Below the pieces are notes generated by a model, which was not told the DNA's origin, ran no database searches, and saw nothing but the letters and a program-made list of their open reading frames with translations. From UBA3839 sp963627995 (lineage in GTDB: Bacteria; Bacteroidota; Bacteroidia; Bacteroidales; Bacteroidaceae): a stretch of DNA of 23,209 nt. The stretch lies in contig CAVGCV010000027.1 of assembly GCA_963627995.1 (NCBI GenBank), positions 1 to 23,209 on the forward strand, read 5' to 3'. Positions 1-8,717 of this stretch are shown one piece after another. The stretch's first letter is position 1, and each line of letters starts with the position of its first letter. A program made the translations under genes and the position numbers.

Positions 1-84
1 TTAGATATGGTTTCTTTATATTTTGCGTGGGGAAGTAAACATTCTGCATCGGAAATGAACCGTATCTTCAGCAACTGGCGGTGA
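1..84 (+). CDS. C-terminal fragment of an unrecognised upstream gene
   Basis: Frame 1 is open from the window edge to a TGA at 82-84, giving the last 27 residues of a possible protein (ending SEMNRIFSNWR). I do not recognise the family, and so short an open stretch could be chance. The base composition is AT-rich like the methyltransferase gene that follows 63 bp later, so if real it is probably part of the same acquired block, for example another gene of the restriction-modification module. Confidence 0.3.
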   Translation, partial: LDMVSLYFAWGSKHSASEMNRIFSNWR

Positions 85-147
85 CGACAAAAGCGTTATC
101 CGACAACCCTAAAGAATCCATCAACGAAACGATAAGGCAAATGACTT

Positions 148-1335
148 ATGCCAAGAGTAATAACACACATAGATTGTTTTGCAGGCCCCGGTGGGATTTG
201 TACAGGCATGCATGCTGCCGGAATAAAGACTTTGTTAGCAATAGAACACATACAAAGTTGCTGCGACACATATAAGGCAAACCATCCGGAGGTGACAGTC
301 ATACATTCTGATATTAGGGATGTTGCAGCTGACCAAATTGCTCCATTATTGCCCCATGACGGAGTTGATTTGGTCACATCAGGAATGCCGTGTGAGACCT
401 TCTCGACGGCAGGAAACACATCAAGGTCATTCTATGATGATAGACAAGTGCTGTATCGCGAGGGAATTCGTGTTGCCCGAATCTGCAATGCCAAGTTGGT
501 CTTGTTTGAAAATGTACCGGCGATAACATCGAAAAAGGTATCAAAAGAATCCTCTAAACTTGTCGTTAACCAACTGAAAGAAGAATTACAAGAGGCTGGT
601 TATGGAAATCTGATAGAAATAGTCCTTGATGCGACTAAATTTGGCGTTCCACAAAAAAGGAACAGGTTCTTTATCTTGGCTTGCCGTTATCCAAGTTGGA
701 AACTGTCGTATCCACACGAGGGGATGCCGCCTTCTTTCGTAAAAGATGCTTTGGCAGGCTTGCCTAATGTAATAGCAAATTCTGGAAAAGAAGAAAAACA
801 ATATGTCGGTGAAGATTCAGAATACAGCAAACTCCTGAAAAATGACGCATTTTGGAAAAGAGAAGATTTCTCCTCAAGGGAGATAACGAACCATCTGCCG
901 ATGAAACACAGGGCATGCACCCTGGCGCGATTCAGCCTGTTAAAACCCGGAGACAGTCTGAAATCTCTTTTTGACAGGTATCAAGGTGAGGAGCGCAAAC
1001 TTTTGCAGGAACAAAAAATCTTGCCCAAAAAGATGTTCATCAAGCGCAACTACCGTCTGAAGATGGACGAGCAGAGCCCAACTGTTACAAGTCATTGCCT
1101 TGATGAATTTGTCCATCCGGAACATGACCGGGCATTGACTGTTAGAGAATGTGCTCGGCTTCAGTCGTTCCCGGATTCATACGATTTTGTCGGGGGGCCG
1201 TATATAGTCCCCCACATTGACAGAACCGTGCAAGATAAATACGAACAAATAGGCGACGCAGTCCCACCCCTCTTGGCGTATGCTTGGGGAAAGACAATAC
1301 TTCAAATTTTTGATAACGAGACAAATGGAGAGTAA
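148..1335 (+). CDS. DNA (cytosine-5-)-methyltransferase of a type II restriction-modification system
   Basis: This 395-residue protein should transfer a methyl group from S-adenosylmethionine to carbon 5 of cytosine in a short target and so protect host DNA. The ordered C5-methyltransferase motifs are visible: motif I FAGPGG (residues 11-16, SAM binding), motif IV GMPCETFS (79-86) with the nucleophile Cys82, motif VI ENV (121-123), motif VIII QKRNRFF (169-175), motif IX RECARLQSFPDSYDF (about 335-350) and motif X QIGDAVPPLL near the end. The stretch between VIII and IX is the target-recognition domain. Motif IV has PCET where many members have PCQ. The start at 148 is chosen because this frame is closed just upstream and motif I lies at the usual distance; a weak AAGG precedes it. 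The gene is AT-rich and overlaps the endonuclease gene by 11 bp. Family is certain; target is unknown, though the neighbour suggests a CCGG-containing site. Confidence 0.95.
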   Translation: MPRVITHIDCFAGPGGICTGMHAAGIKTLLAIEHIQSCCDTYKANHPEVTVIHSDIRDVAADQIAPLLPHDGVDLVTSGMPCETFSTAGNTSRSFYDDRQVLYREGIRVARICNAKLVLFENVPAITSKKVSKESSKLVVNQLKEELQEAGYGNLIEIVLDATKFGVPQKRNRFFILACRYPSWKLSYPHEGMPPSFVKDALAGLPNVIANSGKEEKQYVGEDSEYSKLLKNDAFWKREDFSSREITNHLPMKHRACTLARFSLLKPGDSLKSLFDRYQGEERKLLQEQKILPKKMFIKRNYRLKMDEQSPTVTSHCLDEFVHPEHDRALTVRECARLQSFPDSYDFVGGPYIVPHIDRTVQDKYEQIGDAVPPLLAYAWGKTILQIFDNETNGE

Positions 1336-2209
1336 TACACAAGACTGTTTCGGCTATTGTCTCAACGTTTATGAGAACGAATACAGACGATGCAGCAAGT
1401 CGTTGATCGATGCGAAAAATGGCAACATGCCTGACAACGTCAAAGAGGAAATTGACAAGGAAGCACAAAAATCGGCAATTCGTGTAGCGATTATCGATAG
1501 CCTGAAACATTTTCAAGATGCTCCTGTAAAAGAATTGTGGGCAGATATTTACAGGGTCCATCTCTTTAAGAAGTCGGGCATATCTGATGCAAATATAATC
1601 AGCAAGGTAATCAGCGCAGACCAAAGTTGGAAGAAATCCAGTGGCCATGCTTTTGAGGAAATGGTAAAAGAGTTGGCGACGATAGCCCTTGATACTGATG
1701 ATATAGAAGTCATATTGCAAAGAGACCTTAATGCACTAATAAAGACTGGTGAAATAGACAATCAACCACGAGATATAAGTTGGTTGAAAGAACAGATTAA
1801 AGGCAACATCTTTGACTTGTATTGTATCCTTAACAAGGGCGGAAAGAAACTTTGTTTCGGATGTGTCCAAGCAAAAACAAGTATCAGAGATAGAGTGACC
1901 CGTGACAGAGAGCCGTCCATCCATGCTATGCGGTCGTATTTTTGGAGTGTCGTTTTTGTCCTTGACGGGAATTTCCTTAGATTGCCAAAATTCCAATACA
2001 TGGTAAATGGCGGCTCTGACGAATTCAAGTCAAATGGTTGGCATGGTATGTATGCCTTTTCAGAAAAGGAGCAGAATAACCGCATCTATCCATTAGGCGT
2101 TGATTTTGGTATTTTTGCTGAACATGCAAAAATCGCTGCTGGTTTTTGGGCAGAGCAAAGGCAATGGATGAATGAAGATTGGAGAGCAGATGCCATAGAC
2201 CGAATATAA
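1325..2209 (+). CDS. Probable type II restriction endonuclease, CCGG-type (BsaWI/NgoMIV-like active site)
   Basis: A 294-residue protein whose ATG lies inside the 3' end of the methyltransferase gene (11-bp overlap), the classic tight pairing of a type II system. The active-site region looks like a PD-(D/E)XK nuclease: Glu111/Glu112 in SGHAFEEM, Asp164 in NIFDLY, then QAK at 182-184, followed at once by TSIRDR (185-190). A Lys followed four residues later by Arg and then an acidic-Arg pair resembles the arrangement that reads CCGG in the NgoMIV/Cfr10I/BsaWI group; this comparison is from memory. SWKKSSG (101-107) also recalls the BsaWI family. An upstream in-frame start at 1280 would lengthen the overlap and is less likely. 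No signal peptide. Being an endonuclease follows from context and motifs; the exact specificity is inference. Confidence 0.75.
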   Translation: MESNTQDCFGYCLNVYENEYRRCSKSLIDAKNGNMPDNVKEEIDKEAQKSAIRVAIIDSLKHFQDAPVKELWADIYRVHLFKKSGISDANIISKVISADQSWKKSSGHAFEEMVKELATIALDTDDIEVILQRDLNALIKTGEIDNQPRDISWLKEQIKGNIFDLYCILNKGGKKLCFGCVQAKTSIRDRVTRDREPSIHAMRSYFWSVVFVLDGNFLRLPKFQYMVNGGSDEFKSNGWHGMYAFSEKEQNNRIYPLGVDFGIFAEHAKIAAGFWAEQRQWMNEDWRADAIDRI

Positions 2210-2313
2210 GTGTGACCGCCTGACTTCGTCCGCTTCAGTTTTTCGGGCGGAAGCCAAGCGCCTTGCCCCTCGGTGCTTTGGCGCGCCTTCGGCGTTGCTC
2301 CGCTCCTGCTGCT
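2210..2313. other. Short intergenic region between convergent genes; composition boundary
   Basis: The 104 bp between the endonuclease stop and the GH43 stop hold no gene. Composition changes here from AT-rich to strongly GC-rich within a few tens of bases. An imperfect stem (GCCAAGC with GCTTTGGC) is present without a T-tract, so I do not call a terminator. No target-site duplication or terminal inverted repeat is evident on this side. Confidence 0.5.
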
Positions 2314-3948
2314 TTACGGCTTCACGCGAAACCAGTCGCAGTCGAGCCAACCGCGCTCGGTGGCGGCAGGAGTGACGGAGGCAAGCCCTACTTTCGCGCC
2401 AATCCACTTGCCCTCGCGCGCCTGGAACGGCGCGCCGGCCGGACGGAAGTGGCGGCCGTCGGTGCTGTAAGAGAACTTGCACAGGCCGCCTTCCGACACC
2501 GCGACACGCAGCTCGATGTCGCATTCGTGGCTCCATGTCGCGCCCGTGTTGTACTTCGCCGACGGCGGGAGGGAGGCCACGGTCGTCGTGGCCTCCCTCC
2601 CACCTTGCTCAGCGTCCTTGCAGGTAACTTGCAGCAGCTCGAAGCGGTCGCCCTGCTTCTCCAGCGCGAGGAAGCAGTAGTCCCAGCCCATGACGAGCAG
2701 TCCCGAGCGGTTGCCGTCGGCCTTTGCCACGACTTTCATCCGTGCCGTGGCGGTGAAGGTTTCCGATGGGAACTTCTGCAGCAGCAGGTTGGGCACGTTC
2801 CACAGATTGACCGCGCTCGTGTCGAGCGGATGGCTGTAGACGCGCGCGTAGCCCATGCTGGAGGGAAATCCGAAGAAGTCCTGCGGGTTGGCGTGCCATT
2901 CCCATTGCAGCCCGAGAGCGGGCGAGGAGAACTCGTCGCTCGCTTGTGGCGCGACGGCGCCGGTGGCGGCGGCCACCGGCATTCGGAAGGCCCCGACGGG
3001 CGTTCCGCAGCCGTCCCCGTCCTTGTCCTCGCCGATGACGCACCAGTCGTTGCGCCACGCCATGGGCTGGAGGTGGAGGATGCGGCCGTAGGGCTGTTTC
3101 TCCTGAAAGTGCAGGAACCACGACTCGCCCGCCGCCGTCTCGACCCATGCACCTTGGTGCGGGCCGTTCACGCCGGACGCGCCCTGCGCCATCACCACGC
3201 GCGACTCGTAGGGGCCGAGGATGTTCCTGGCGCGCAGGGCGAGCTGCCAGCCTTGCGCCACCCCGCCGGCCGGGGCGAGGATGTAGTAGTAGCCGTTGCG
3301 CTTGTAGAGCTTCGGACCCTCGACGGTGTGGTTGCAGGATTGTCCGTTCCACACCTTGTCGTAGGTGCCGTCATAGACGAGGACGGGCTGTGAGACGACT
3401 TGCGTGCCCTCGGCGTTCATCTCGCACACGACGAGCGCGCTGTTGATGCGCGCGCGGCTGGCCGCCCAGGCGTGGACGATGTAGGCGCGCCCGTCGTCGT
3501 CCCACAGGGGGCAGGGGTCGATGATGCCCTTCCCTGCCTTCACCAGTATGGGCTTGCTCCATGCGCCGCGCGGGTCGGCGGCCTTCACCATGTAGATGCC
3601 GTGGTCGGGGTCGCCGTAGTAGATGTAGAACTCGCCGTTGTGGTGGCGGATGCTGGGCGCCCATACGCAGCGGCCGTGCTGCACGCGCCCGTTGAAGTCG
3701 TTGTTGGGAACGTGGGGCAGGGCGTGGTTCACGAGCGTCCAGTGGACGAGGTCGGTGCTGTGGAGGATGGGAAGCCCGGGCGACCCGTTGAAGCTCGACG
3801 CCGTCATGTAGAAGTCGTCGCCCACGGCGCAGGCGTCGGGGTCGCTGTAGTCGGCGTGGACGATGGGGTTGGTGTATTGCTGGGCATGGGTGGGCAGGCA
3901 CGCCGCGGCGAGGATGAGCAGCAGGAGGGGGATTGTTCGGATGGTCAT
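2314..3948 (-). CDS. Secreted glycoside hydrolase family 43 (beta-xylosidase / alpha-L-arabinofuranosidase type)
   Basis: A 544-residue enzyme expected to remove xylose or arabinose residues from plant glycan side chains. Residues 1-23 form a signal peptide (hydrophobic LLLLILAAACL, then THAQ). The five-bladed propeller shows the three GH43 acids: base Asp36 in YSDPDA, pKa modulator Asp144 in IIDPCPLW, and acid Glu210 in HTVEGPKLY. From about residue 330 a beta-sandwich follows (ASDEFSSPALGLQWEWHANP and onward), like the C-terminal domain of GH43 beta-xylosidases. The frame is open far upstream, but the start at 3948 is preferred because it gives the signal peptide and an ATGA overlap with the GH88 stop, implying translational coupling. 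Linkage and sugar specificity cannot be read; the GH88 partner suggests an acidic arabinan- or xylan-decorated substrate. Confidence 0.93.
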   Translation of the reverse strand: MTIRTIPLLLLILAAACLPTHAQQYTNPIVHADYSDPDACAVGDDFYMTASSFNGSPGLPILHSTDLVHWTLVNHALPHVPNNDFNGRVQHGRCVWAPSIRHHNGEFYIYYGDPDHGIYMVKAADPRGAWSKPILVKAGKGIIDPCPLWDDDGRAYIVHAWAASRARINSALVVCEMNAEGTQVVSQPVLVYDGTYDKVWNGQSCNHTVEGPKLYKRNGYYYILAPAGGVAQGWQLALRARNILGPYESRVVMAQGASGVNGPHQGAWVETAAGESWFLHFQEKQPYGRILHLQPMAWRNDWCVIGEDKDGDGCGTPVGAFRMPVAAATGAVAPQASDEFSSPALGLQWEWHANPQDFFGFPSSMGYARVYSHPLDTSAVNLWNVPNLLLQKFPSETFTATARMKVVAKADGNRSGLLVMGWDYCFLALEKQGDRFELLQVTCKDAEQGGREATTTVASLPPSAKYNTGATWSHECDIELRVAVSEGGLCKFSYSTDGRHFRPAGAPFQAREGKWIGAKVGLASVTPAATERGWLDCDWFRVKP

Positions 3949-5213
3949 GGCCGTGTGGGGTGTTGGGCGGTGGTTTGCTTGCCGAGGGCTTTCAGCCGCG
4001 TGAGGGCCTCGATGTAGTAGTAGTCGGCGTAGTTGATGCTGTAGTCTATTTCGCTGCCGGCGGGGAAGTTGCCCACGCTGTGGCGCAGGAACGAGGGCTT
4101 TGCGTCGCCCGGCCTGTAGGGGGCTTCCGACAGGGAGCGGAGCATGGCCTTGGCGGCGTTGAGGTAGCAACCGCCGTTGTCGGCGTGGGCGGAGAGCTCG
4201 ATGAGGGCGGATGCTACGATGGCGGCGGCCGATGCGTCGCGGTAGTCGGTCTGCGAGAAGTCCCAGTAGGGAATCATCGTCGTGTCGAGTTGCGCGAGGT
4301 AAATGTCCGCCACTTTCTGCGCGAACGCAAGGAAGCGCGGCTCGTGGGTGTAGTGATGGACCATGGTGTAGCCGTAGATGGCCCATGCCTGTCCGCGCGC
4401 CCACATCGTTTCGTCGGCATGGCCCTGGTGGGTGCAGTTGCGGAGGTGGCGGCCCGTGGCGGGGTCGTACACGGCCACGTGGTAGCTGCTGCCGTCGGGG
4501 CGGAAGTGGTAGGCCATGGTGGTGTCGGCGTGGCTGACGGCGATGTCGTAGAGGTGCTGGCGTTGCTCGCTGTGCTCGGCAGCCCAGAAAAGCAGCTCGA
4601 GGTTGATCATGTTGTCCATGATGGTGTTGTGCCCTCCGAACATCTCCACGTTGCGCGGCCAGGAGAGGAGCGTCCCGACCGCCGGATTGTAGAGCGTGGC
4701 CAGCGAGTCGGCGGCGGCGGTGAGGACGGCGTGGTAGTCGGCAGCGGCCTGGGCGTAGGCCGCGTTGCGGGTTTGCTCGTACAGCGCGTTGTAGCTGTTC
4801 CATCCTTGCAGATAGCTGCCAATCATGATGAAGCCGAGGTCGTGGTCGTAAACCGGGCGATAGGCGAGGTAGCGGAGGGGCTCGGTGAACGCGGCGGCTT
4901 CGGACAGTACGGCCGTGTCGGCGGAGTTTGCGTAGTCGTACCACAGGATGCCGGGAAAGAACCCAGCGCACCACTCCTCGGGCGTGAGGACGGAGCGGAG
5001 CGTCCATTCCGAAGCGGAGTCGGGGATGTTGCGGGGTGTCTGCGTGTGGTCGATGCTGCCGTCGGCGGCGCGCAGCTGGTCGAGCGTGCGCAGCACTTGG
5101 CGGTGGCAGTAGGCCAGTTCGGTGTCGGCGAACGTCTCCTTTTCCGAAGAGGTGCATCCGGCGGAAAGGACGACGAGGGAAAGCAGAAGGGGAAGGATGC
5201 TACTTTTTTTCAT
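3945..5213 (-). CDS. Unsaturated glucuronyl hydrolase, GH88, lipoprotein
   Basis: A 422-residue alpha/alpha-barrel enzyme that hydrates and releases the 4,5-unsaturated uronic acid left at the non-reducing end by polysaccharide lyases. The two conserved aspartates are visible: Asp125 in YDHDLGF and Asp200 in HNTIMDNMINL, matching Asp88 and Asp149 of the Bacillus enzyme as I recall them. DETMWARGQAWAIYG (about 267-281) is also typical. A lipoprotein signal (hydrophobic LPLLLSLVVLSAGC, Cys20) places it in the periplasm or outer membrane. The HDxGF signature favours GH88 over GH105. Its stop overlaps the GH43 start by 4 bp and its start is only 24 bp after the helicase gene, with no promoter motif in the gap. 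Its unsaturated products could come from a lyase such as the PL11 enzyme in this window, which is inference. Confidence 0.93.
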   Translation of the reverse strand: MKKSSILPLLLSLVVLSAGCTSSEKETFADTELAYCHRQVLRTLDQLRAADGSIDHTQTPRNIPDSASEWTLRSVLTPEEWCAGFFPGILWYDYANSADTAVLSEAAAFTEPLRYLAYRPVYDHDLGFIMIGSYLQGWNSYNALYEQTRNAAYAQAAADYHAVLTAAADSLATLYNPAVGTLLSWPRNVEMFGGHNTIMDNMINLELLFWAAEHSEQRQHLYDIAVSHADTTMAYHFRPDGSSYHVAVYDPATGRHLRNCTHQGHADETMWARGQAWAIYGYTMVHHYTHEPRFLAFAQKVADIYLAQLDTTMIPYWDFSQTDYRDASAAAIVASALIELSAHADNGGCYLNAAKAMLRSLSEAPYRPGDAKPSFLRHSVGNFPAGSEIDYSINYADYYYIEALTRLKALGKQTTAQHPTRP

Positions 5214-5237
5214 GGGTGTCAGGTGTTTGTCTGTGTG

Positions 5238-8200
5238 TTAGGAATGCTCGAGGGAGAATGTGCCTTGGCAGAAGTCTTCGGGCGGCACGTCGAAGAAACT
5301 CTGGTGCATCCGCGCATAGTCGATGAGGCCGCGGAAGGTCGGCACGCGCGACAGCAGTCTCGCATTGCCAATCATGACGAGGCTGCGGCGCGCGCGGGTC
5401 ATGGCCACGTTGAGCTTGCGGTCCACGAGGGTGCTGTCTGTGTCGGTGAAGGTGTTGTCGGTGAGGAAGTCCAGCTGGTAGGGGCGCTTGACGGTGAAGC
5501 CATAGACTATCGTGTCGCGCTGGCTGCCTTGGAAGCGCTCGACCGTGTCGATGGTGATGTCGTGCAGGGCGGGAACCGCATGGCGGGCGATGGCGCTGCG
5601 CACGGCCAGGATTTGGTTCCTGTACGGGACGATGACGCCGATGGTCTCGTCCGGATGGAATGTGGGGGCTTGCCGGTAGGCCGCTACCACGACGGCCGCA
5701 ATCATGTCGGCTTCGGCGAGGTTCACCTTGTCGGGCGTGTCCGTGTGGGACTGGCACATTGAAGGCGCGGAAAGGTCGGGGGAAACGAATGACAGCCGGC
5801 GGGTCGCCAGCAGCCGGCCGATGGCGTTCCGCCCTTCCGTGTCCTTTGGAAGGCTTTCGGTTTGGTGGGGGAGTGGAACGGCGTCCAGCTGGTTGTTGTA
5901 GAACTGGAGATTGGGAAAGGCGGCGATGTCGGGGTGCATGCGCCCCTGCTTCGTCAGGGTATGGACGAGGCACGTGTTTCGCTGGAGATTGAGCAGTCGC
6001 TCGAACAGCGACAGACGGCAGTTGTGCAGCCCAATCTGCTGGAGCTCCGGCTCGCTGACCGCCGACTCTCGCTCCGTTTGCTGCACGACGGCGGGCAACT
6101 GCTTGTGGTCGCCGATGAACACGAACTTGCGGACGGCTTCCGCTCCCTTGTGCTGGGCGGAGAGCAACGGCAGGAGATGGGGCTCGAGGATTTGGGAGGC
6201 CTCGTCGATGATGGCGAGGTCGAAAGGCTTGATTCCGAATATTTGCAGGTGGGCGTTGAACGCCGTCGTCGTTCCCGTGAACACGCGGGCTTCTAATAGC
6301 AGGTTCTTCACTTGCTCGGCGTTTCCACAATCCTCCATCCGGCTGGCAAGTAGATGCTGGCGGTATTCGGGCGCGCAGTTCAGCTCGCTGCCAATCCGCA
6401 GGAAGTCGATGTTCTCGGCAACGAGCTTGCTGCAAATCTCATCGACGGCGCGGTTGGTGTAGGATACGAGCAGGACGTTGGAGGCCGGATTCAGCAGTTC
6501 CTCTTTCAGGACGTTCAACAGTCCGAATGAGGTCTTTCCCGTTCCGGGCGGCCCGACGATGAGAAAATAGTCCTTGGCTTGCTTGGCTCGTAGCACCAAT
6601 TGGTTGAAACTCTCGCATCCATAGTCGCCGACGCGCCGTGTGGATGTGTCGGTTTCAGCCTTGCGTTGCGCCAAAATAAGGTCGCGGCGGCGCGGCGGCG
6701 CGGTGAGGAAAGCATAGAGCCCCCGATAGAGCGAGGAAAAGGAGGCGTCGAAGAAGTCGTGCTCGATGGCCCAGAGGTCGCTGCTCGGACGCTGGAAGAT
6801 ATGCCGGCTGCTTTGTGGCGCGCGAAGACGGAGCAGCACGTCGTCGTCCGACAATTCCTCGATGGTGGCACGCAGCACCATCGTCTGCCGGGCATCGGGC
6901 TCTTTGTCCTTGGGATAGGGGTAGAGAATCACGATGTCGCCACGCCGGAAATTGGCCAGCGCGCAGTCGGTGTTGCTGGGCATCTTGAGCAGGACGGAGC
7001 CTATGTTGCGTGCGTCGTTCGTGTCGCTCCTGCATTCGAGGAGGGACAGGCCGTCGTAGATGTTGCCGGCCATGCGCTTTTCTTCCAAAGATGCGTTCCA
7101 AACAGAGGAGAATCCGGAACACTGCTTTGTCTTGTTCCCAATCTTCGCCAGCAGGTGTTCCAGCTCCAGGAAGCGGAACATCCGGAAAAAGTAGGCTCTT
7201 TCGAGCGGGGAGGATGTATGGAACGGAGTGAGCAGCCGCTCCAGCTCGGGCTGCGCGTAGCGTGTCCAAAGGCTGTTGCCGACGCGGTTGCTGTTGAGGT
7301 GCTGTGGGGACAGTCTTTCCAGCATCCGTGCGCCGTCTGTGGTTGCGTAGCTCATCTCGCACCAAGTGAGCTGGTTGCGGATGCGCAGGGCCTCGAACAG
7401 CAGCTTCGGGGCAGCTCCCAGTTTCAGCAGCCCTTTCGGGTATTTGGAGTAGAGCAGGAACGAGTAGATTTCCTCGTTCCGCATTCCATGGTTGTAGTGG
7501 AGCAGGGCCATGTAGAGCAGCAGCTGCACATAGTGCTTTTCTTGCTGTCGGGGTATGTCCTCGTTGCAGGGGAACGCTCCTTTGCCCGATTTCTGCTCCA
7601 CCAGGATGCGGCGGTCGTCTTGCAGGAAGTCCATGCGCCCCTGAATGCCCAGCATTTCACAGAAGAATGTGGGCTCGAGCATCGCTCTCTCGCGGTCGAA
7701 AGGCGAGGCCTGGGACAGCTGGTGGCGGATGGCCTGGCGGATGTTCCGCATTTGCCGCTGTGCGTCGGCGTGGAATCCGCTGCTCTCGCCCGACAAGCAC
7801 GTGGCCGCGCAGAGGGCGTTCTGCTGGAAGAACTTCTGAACGCAGTCCTTGTAGCTGGCTTCTTTGCCCTCCGTCTCGTGGATGGCTTCGTCGAGCAGCA
7901 GGCTGGCAAAGTTTCCGAGCAACATGGGCTTGGTCATCTCGTTGGGCTTTATCTTGTTGATGAGATGGATATAGGGCGTTGTGCCGTAAGGCTCGAAACA
8001 GGCGGCGATGGAAGATATATCGACAAGGTAGTCGGGCTCGAAGATGATTTGCTCTGGATAGTAGATTCCGTGTTCGACGCGCGGCTTCACCAAGTTCAGC
8101 TGTGTTCCCTCCGAGAGAAGCCTGCGCAGGTAAGTCCAGTCGCCGGCGGCAAACTTGTCGCCCTGCAGGTCGTAGCAGATTCTGATGCGCGAAGCGCCTT

Positions 8201-8681
8201 CGGCGTCTGTGTATGCGTCGATGTGGGTCTCGTCCCAAGAGATGACCATCACACGCAGGCATTTTCCCTGCAACTGGCGGCTCGCAGACTGGGGCTTCCC
8301 CGAAGGAAGCCTTTGGCGCAGGGACAAGGGGATGGGCGTACCATACAGGATGCTGACGAACTCGCACAAGGCGCGGACGTCATAAGGCAATGTCTGCTGC
8401 AAGTCCGCCTCCCCCTGCTCGCGCAAAGCCCGCAGCCGGACACGCAGGTCGTTCAGCGCCAATGCCAGCGGCGCTTTGTCCGCCAAATGCTCTTTCGCTA
8501 TGTAGTCCAGCTTGGCAAACGGGCCGGAAAACTGCAGCAGACTGTCGCACGTCCAGGCATCGACGATGCGCCCGAACACATGGCGCAGGATTCCATAGGA
8601 TTTTCTTACGTCGGACTGCCTGTCGAACGCACCCTGCAAGTCTTCAAAGTGTGTCGCGGCGGTTTCCCAGTCTCTGGTCAT
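5238..8681 (-). CDS. Dna2-like protein: PD-(D/E)XK nuclease fused to superfamily 1 helicase
   Basis: A 1147-residue cytoplasmic protein with two catalytic parts. The nuclease core is near residues 345-390: GIQGRMDFL (Asp351), VEQKSGKG (Glu362, Lys364), then QLLLY (386-390), which fits the QxxxY motif of RecB-type nucleases. The C-terminal half is an SF1 helicase: Walker A GPPGTGKT (710-717), VSYTNRAVDEI, Walker B IIDEASQ (824-830), GDHKQLP (857-863), VERFQGSQRD and NVAMTRARRSL near the end. The order resembles Dna2, but I see no CxxC cluster after the nuclease, so an iron-sulphur site seems absent. The ATG at 8681 is chosen over the frame's upstream start at 8738 because the latter lies inside the terminator and promoter. 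Likely roles are DNA end resection or repair; a defence role is possible but unsupported by neighbours. Confidence 0.88.
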   Translation of the reverse strand: MTRDWETAATHFEDLQGAFDRQSDVRKSYGILRHVFGRIVDAWTCDSLLQFSGPFAKLDYIAKEHLADKAPLALALNDLRVRLRALREQGEADLQQTLPYDVRALCEFVSILYGTPIPLSLRQRLPSGKPQSASRQLQGKCLRVMVISWDETHIDAYTDAEGASRIRICYDLQGDKFAAGDWTYLRRLLSEGTQLNLVKPRVEHGIYYPEQIIFEPDYLVDISSIAACFEPYGTTPYIHLINKIKPNEMTKPMLLGNFASLLLDEAIHETEGKEASYKDCVQKFFQQNALCAATCLSGESSGFHADAQRQMRNIRQAIRHQLSQASPFDRERAMLEPTFFCEMLGIQGRMDFLQDDRRILVEQKSGKGAFPCNEDIPRQQEKHYVQLLLYMALLHYNHGMRNEEIYSFLLYSKYPKGLLKLGAAPKLLFEALRIRNQLTWCEMSYATTDGARMLERLSPQHLNSNRVGNSLWTRYAQPELERLLTPFHTSSPLERAYFFRMFRFLELEHLLAKIGNKTKQCSGFSSVWNASLEEKRMAGNIYDGLSLLECRSDTNDARNIGSVLLKMPSNTDCALANFRRGDIVILYPYPKDKEPDARQTMVLRATIEELSDDDVLLRLRAPQSSRHIFQRPSSDLWAIEHDFFDASFSSLYRGLYAFLTAPPRRRDLILAQRKAETDTSTRRVGDYGCESFNQLVLRAKQAKDYFLIVGPPGTGKTSFGLLNVLKEELLNPASNVLLVSYTNRAVDEICSKLVAENIDFLRIGSELNCAPEYRQHLLASRMEDCGNAEQVKNLLLEARVFTGTTTAFNAHLQIFGIKPFDLAIIDEASQILEPHLLPLLSAQHKGAEAVRKFVFIGDHKQLPAVVQQTERESAVSEPELQQIGLHNCRLSLFERLLNLQRNTCLVHTLTKQGRMHPDIAAFPNLQFYNNQLDAVPLPHQTESLPKDTEGRNAIGRLLATRRLSFVSPDLSAPSMCQSHTDTPDKVNLAEADMIAAVVVAAYRQAPTFHPDETIGVIVPYRNQILAVRSAIARHAVPALHDITIDTVERFQGSQRDTIVYGFTVKRPYQLDFLTDNTFTDTDSTLVDRKLNVAMTRARRSLVMIGNARLLSRVPTFRGLIDYARMHQSFFDVPPEDFCQGTFSLEHS

Positions 8682-8707
8682 TGGGGGATTGGTCTGAAAG
8701 AGGAACA

Positions 8708-8715
8708 CAAAGATA
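8708..8715 (-). promoter_or_regulatory. Bacteroidetes-type -7 element for the nuclease-helicase gene
   Basis: On the minus strand TATCTTTG matches TAnnTTTG exactly, 26 bp before the start codon at 8681. A clear TTTG at the -33 position is not seen. The element sits directly after the T-rich tail of the upstream terminator. Confidence 0.5.
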
Positions 8716-8717
8716 GG

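Noticed and set aside
81..275. 64-codon frame with a GTG overlapping the upstream TGA (GTGA)
   Set aside because: It overlaps most of the methyltransferase N-terminus in another frame, has no recognisable domain, and the methyltransferase is complete from 148. A frameshifted N-terminal extension cannot be excluded, but nothing supports it.
3933..5762. 609-codon open frame antisense to GH88 and the helicase end
   Set aside because: It spans two real genes on the opposite strand and has no domain features.
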